40,222 nucleotides of DNA from JAHCIE01 sp034431435. GTDB lineage: Bacteria > Chloroflexota > Anaerolineae > Epilineales > JAHCIE01. The stretch is from assembly GCA_034431435.1 (NCBI GenBank), contig DAOUDG010000068.1, forward strand, positions 1-40,222, in the 5' to 3' direction. The translations under genes and the position numbers were made by a program. Below, in pieces: positions 39,806 to 40,222 of the stretch (the stretch's first letter is position 1; each line of letters starts with the position of its first letter). The notes under the pieces were generated by a model. It worked only from the letters and a program-made list of their open reading frames with translations. It had not been told where the DNA came from and made no database searches.

Positions 39806-40222
39806 ATGGGTCGACAACCTTCGCGCCAGGTCACGCGCCGAATGATCGGTCTGGTCCTGGCCGCGACGAGTCTCATGGGCCTGCTGGTCATCATGCAGGC
39901 GTTTGCCGAGTCCGTGGAGTCGGCGGCGGCCAGCCTGCCACCTGCCCAGGGGACGGTTTTCATCACGCCGGTGACGCCGACACGCACGCCGACGCGCACG
40001 CGCACGCCGACGCCGCCCATCATTCGCCTCACCGCCACGCCGGTGACCCCAACGCGCACGCCAATCGGCTTGCAAGCCACACCGGTGACGCCGGTGGCGG
40101 GGGTGAACATCCAGCAGGTGGGGCCGGTGATGCTGGCGGAGGCCGAGCGGCAGCAGAACATGCAGTTCAACCCCAACGCGGCCCTCCAGAAGCGCATCTT
40201 CGCCGATGGTCTGGTTCCCAAC
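39806..40222 (+). CDS. N-terminal part of a secreted Pro-Thr/Arg-rich protein (3' end outside window)
   Basis: The frame runs without a stop from the ATG at 39806 to the right edge, giving 139 residues. GGGAGG lies nine bases upstream. Residues 11-33 form a signal peptide or membrane anchor (RRMIGLVLAATSLMGLLVIMQAFA). A Thr/Pro/Arg linker follows (ITPVTPTRTPTRTRTPTP), then a helical stretch (VMLAEAERQQNMQFNPNAALQKR) ending at LVPN. The functional domain lies beyond the window. The gene starts only 21 bases after the STAND stop and in the same direction, so it may be the third gene of that operon, but its exported nature differs from the cytoplasmic pair. Confidence 0.75.
   Translation, partial: MGRQPSRQVTRRMIGLVLAATSLMGLLVIMQAFAESVESAAASLPPAQGTVFITPVTPTRTPTRTRTPTPPIIRLTATPVTPTRTPIGLQATPVTPVAGVNIQQVGPVMLAEAERQQNMQFNPNAALQKRIFADGLVPN

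Overview
The window is high-GC bacterial DNA with 28 protein genes, two of them cut by the window edges; I saw no rRNA, tRNA or CRISPR array. The best guess for the source is a member of the Chloroflexota. The reasons are indirect: long Pro-Thr linkers in secreted proteins, a b558-type succinate dehydrogenase, an F420-type (deazaflavin) nitroreductase, STAND/WD40 and caspase-like proteins, and strong sigma-70-type promoters in a GC-rich background. This is inference from gene content, not from a marker gene.

Left part (1-9.2 kb): the end of a membrane-anchored protein with a PA-IL/LecA-like domain, an AlkA-type DNA glycosylase, a 1670-residue secreted protein with three cohesin-like domains and Pro-Thr linkers, an M20 metallopeptidase, and a YceI-domain lipoprotein. 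Central metabolism (9.3-18.9 kb): a pyruvate dehydrogenase operon (E1 alpha, E1 beta, E2, E3) behind a TTGACG-17-TATAAT promoter, then gcvH with its own promoter, then sdhCAB behind a TTGACA-18-TATAAT promoter. Two of the pdh gaps carry related 15-bp perfect hairpins built from a GTGAAAC unit. Next come an F420-type nitroreductase and a translationally coupled AlkZ-like winged-helix protein (18.9-20.6 kb).

The accessory part runs from 20.6 kb to the right edge. One operon (20658-23883) encodes a small beta-sandwich protein, an Asp-box beta-propeller protein and a small protein that repeats the propeller protein's C-terminal domain. A leaderless LCAT-like lipase and a caspase-like protein with effector-associated (EAD-like) helical domains are divergently arranged. 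A five-gene minus-strand operon (34349 to 27000) encodes a C39-like cysteine peptidase, an unrecognised protein, a metacaspase-type protease, a GH5-like double-barrel protein and a LysM/lytic-transglycosylase protein, all without signal peptides. Back-to-back promoters at 34435-34522 connect it to a plus-strand pair: an EAD1-SIR2 protein and an nSTAND ATPase with a membrane segment and 16 WD40 repeats. A secreted Pro-Thr-rich protein follows and runs off the window.

My reading is that 25.4-39.8 kb is a STAND/caspase/SIR2 biological-conflict island of the EAD-linked kind, with an unusual set of leaderless hydrolases (proteases, lipase, glycosidase, muramidase) beside it as possible executors. 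The domain calls rest on visible motifs; the idea that these genes act as one system is inference. Two features make it stand out: the SIR2 domain has Tyr where the catalytic His is expected, and the hydrolase operon appears to share a control region with the STAND operon.
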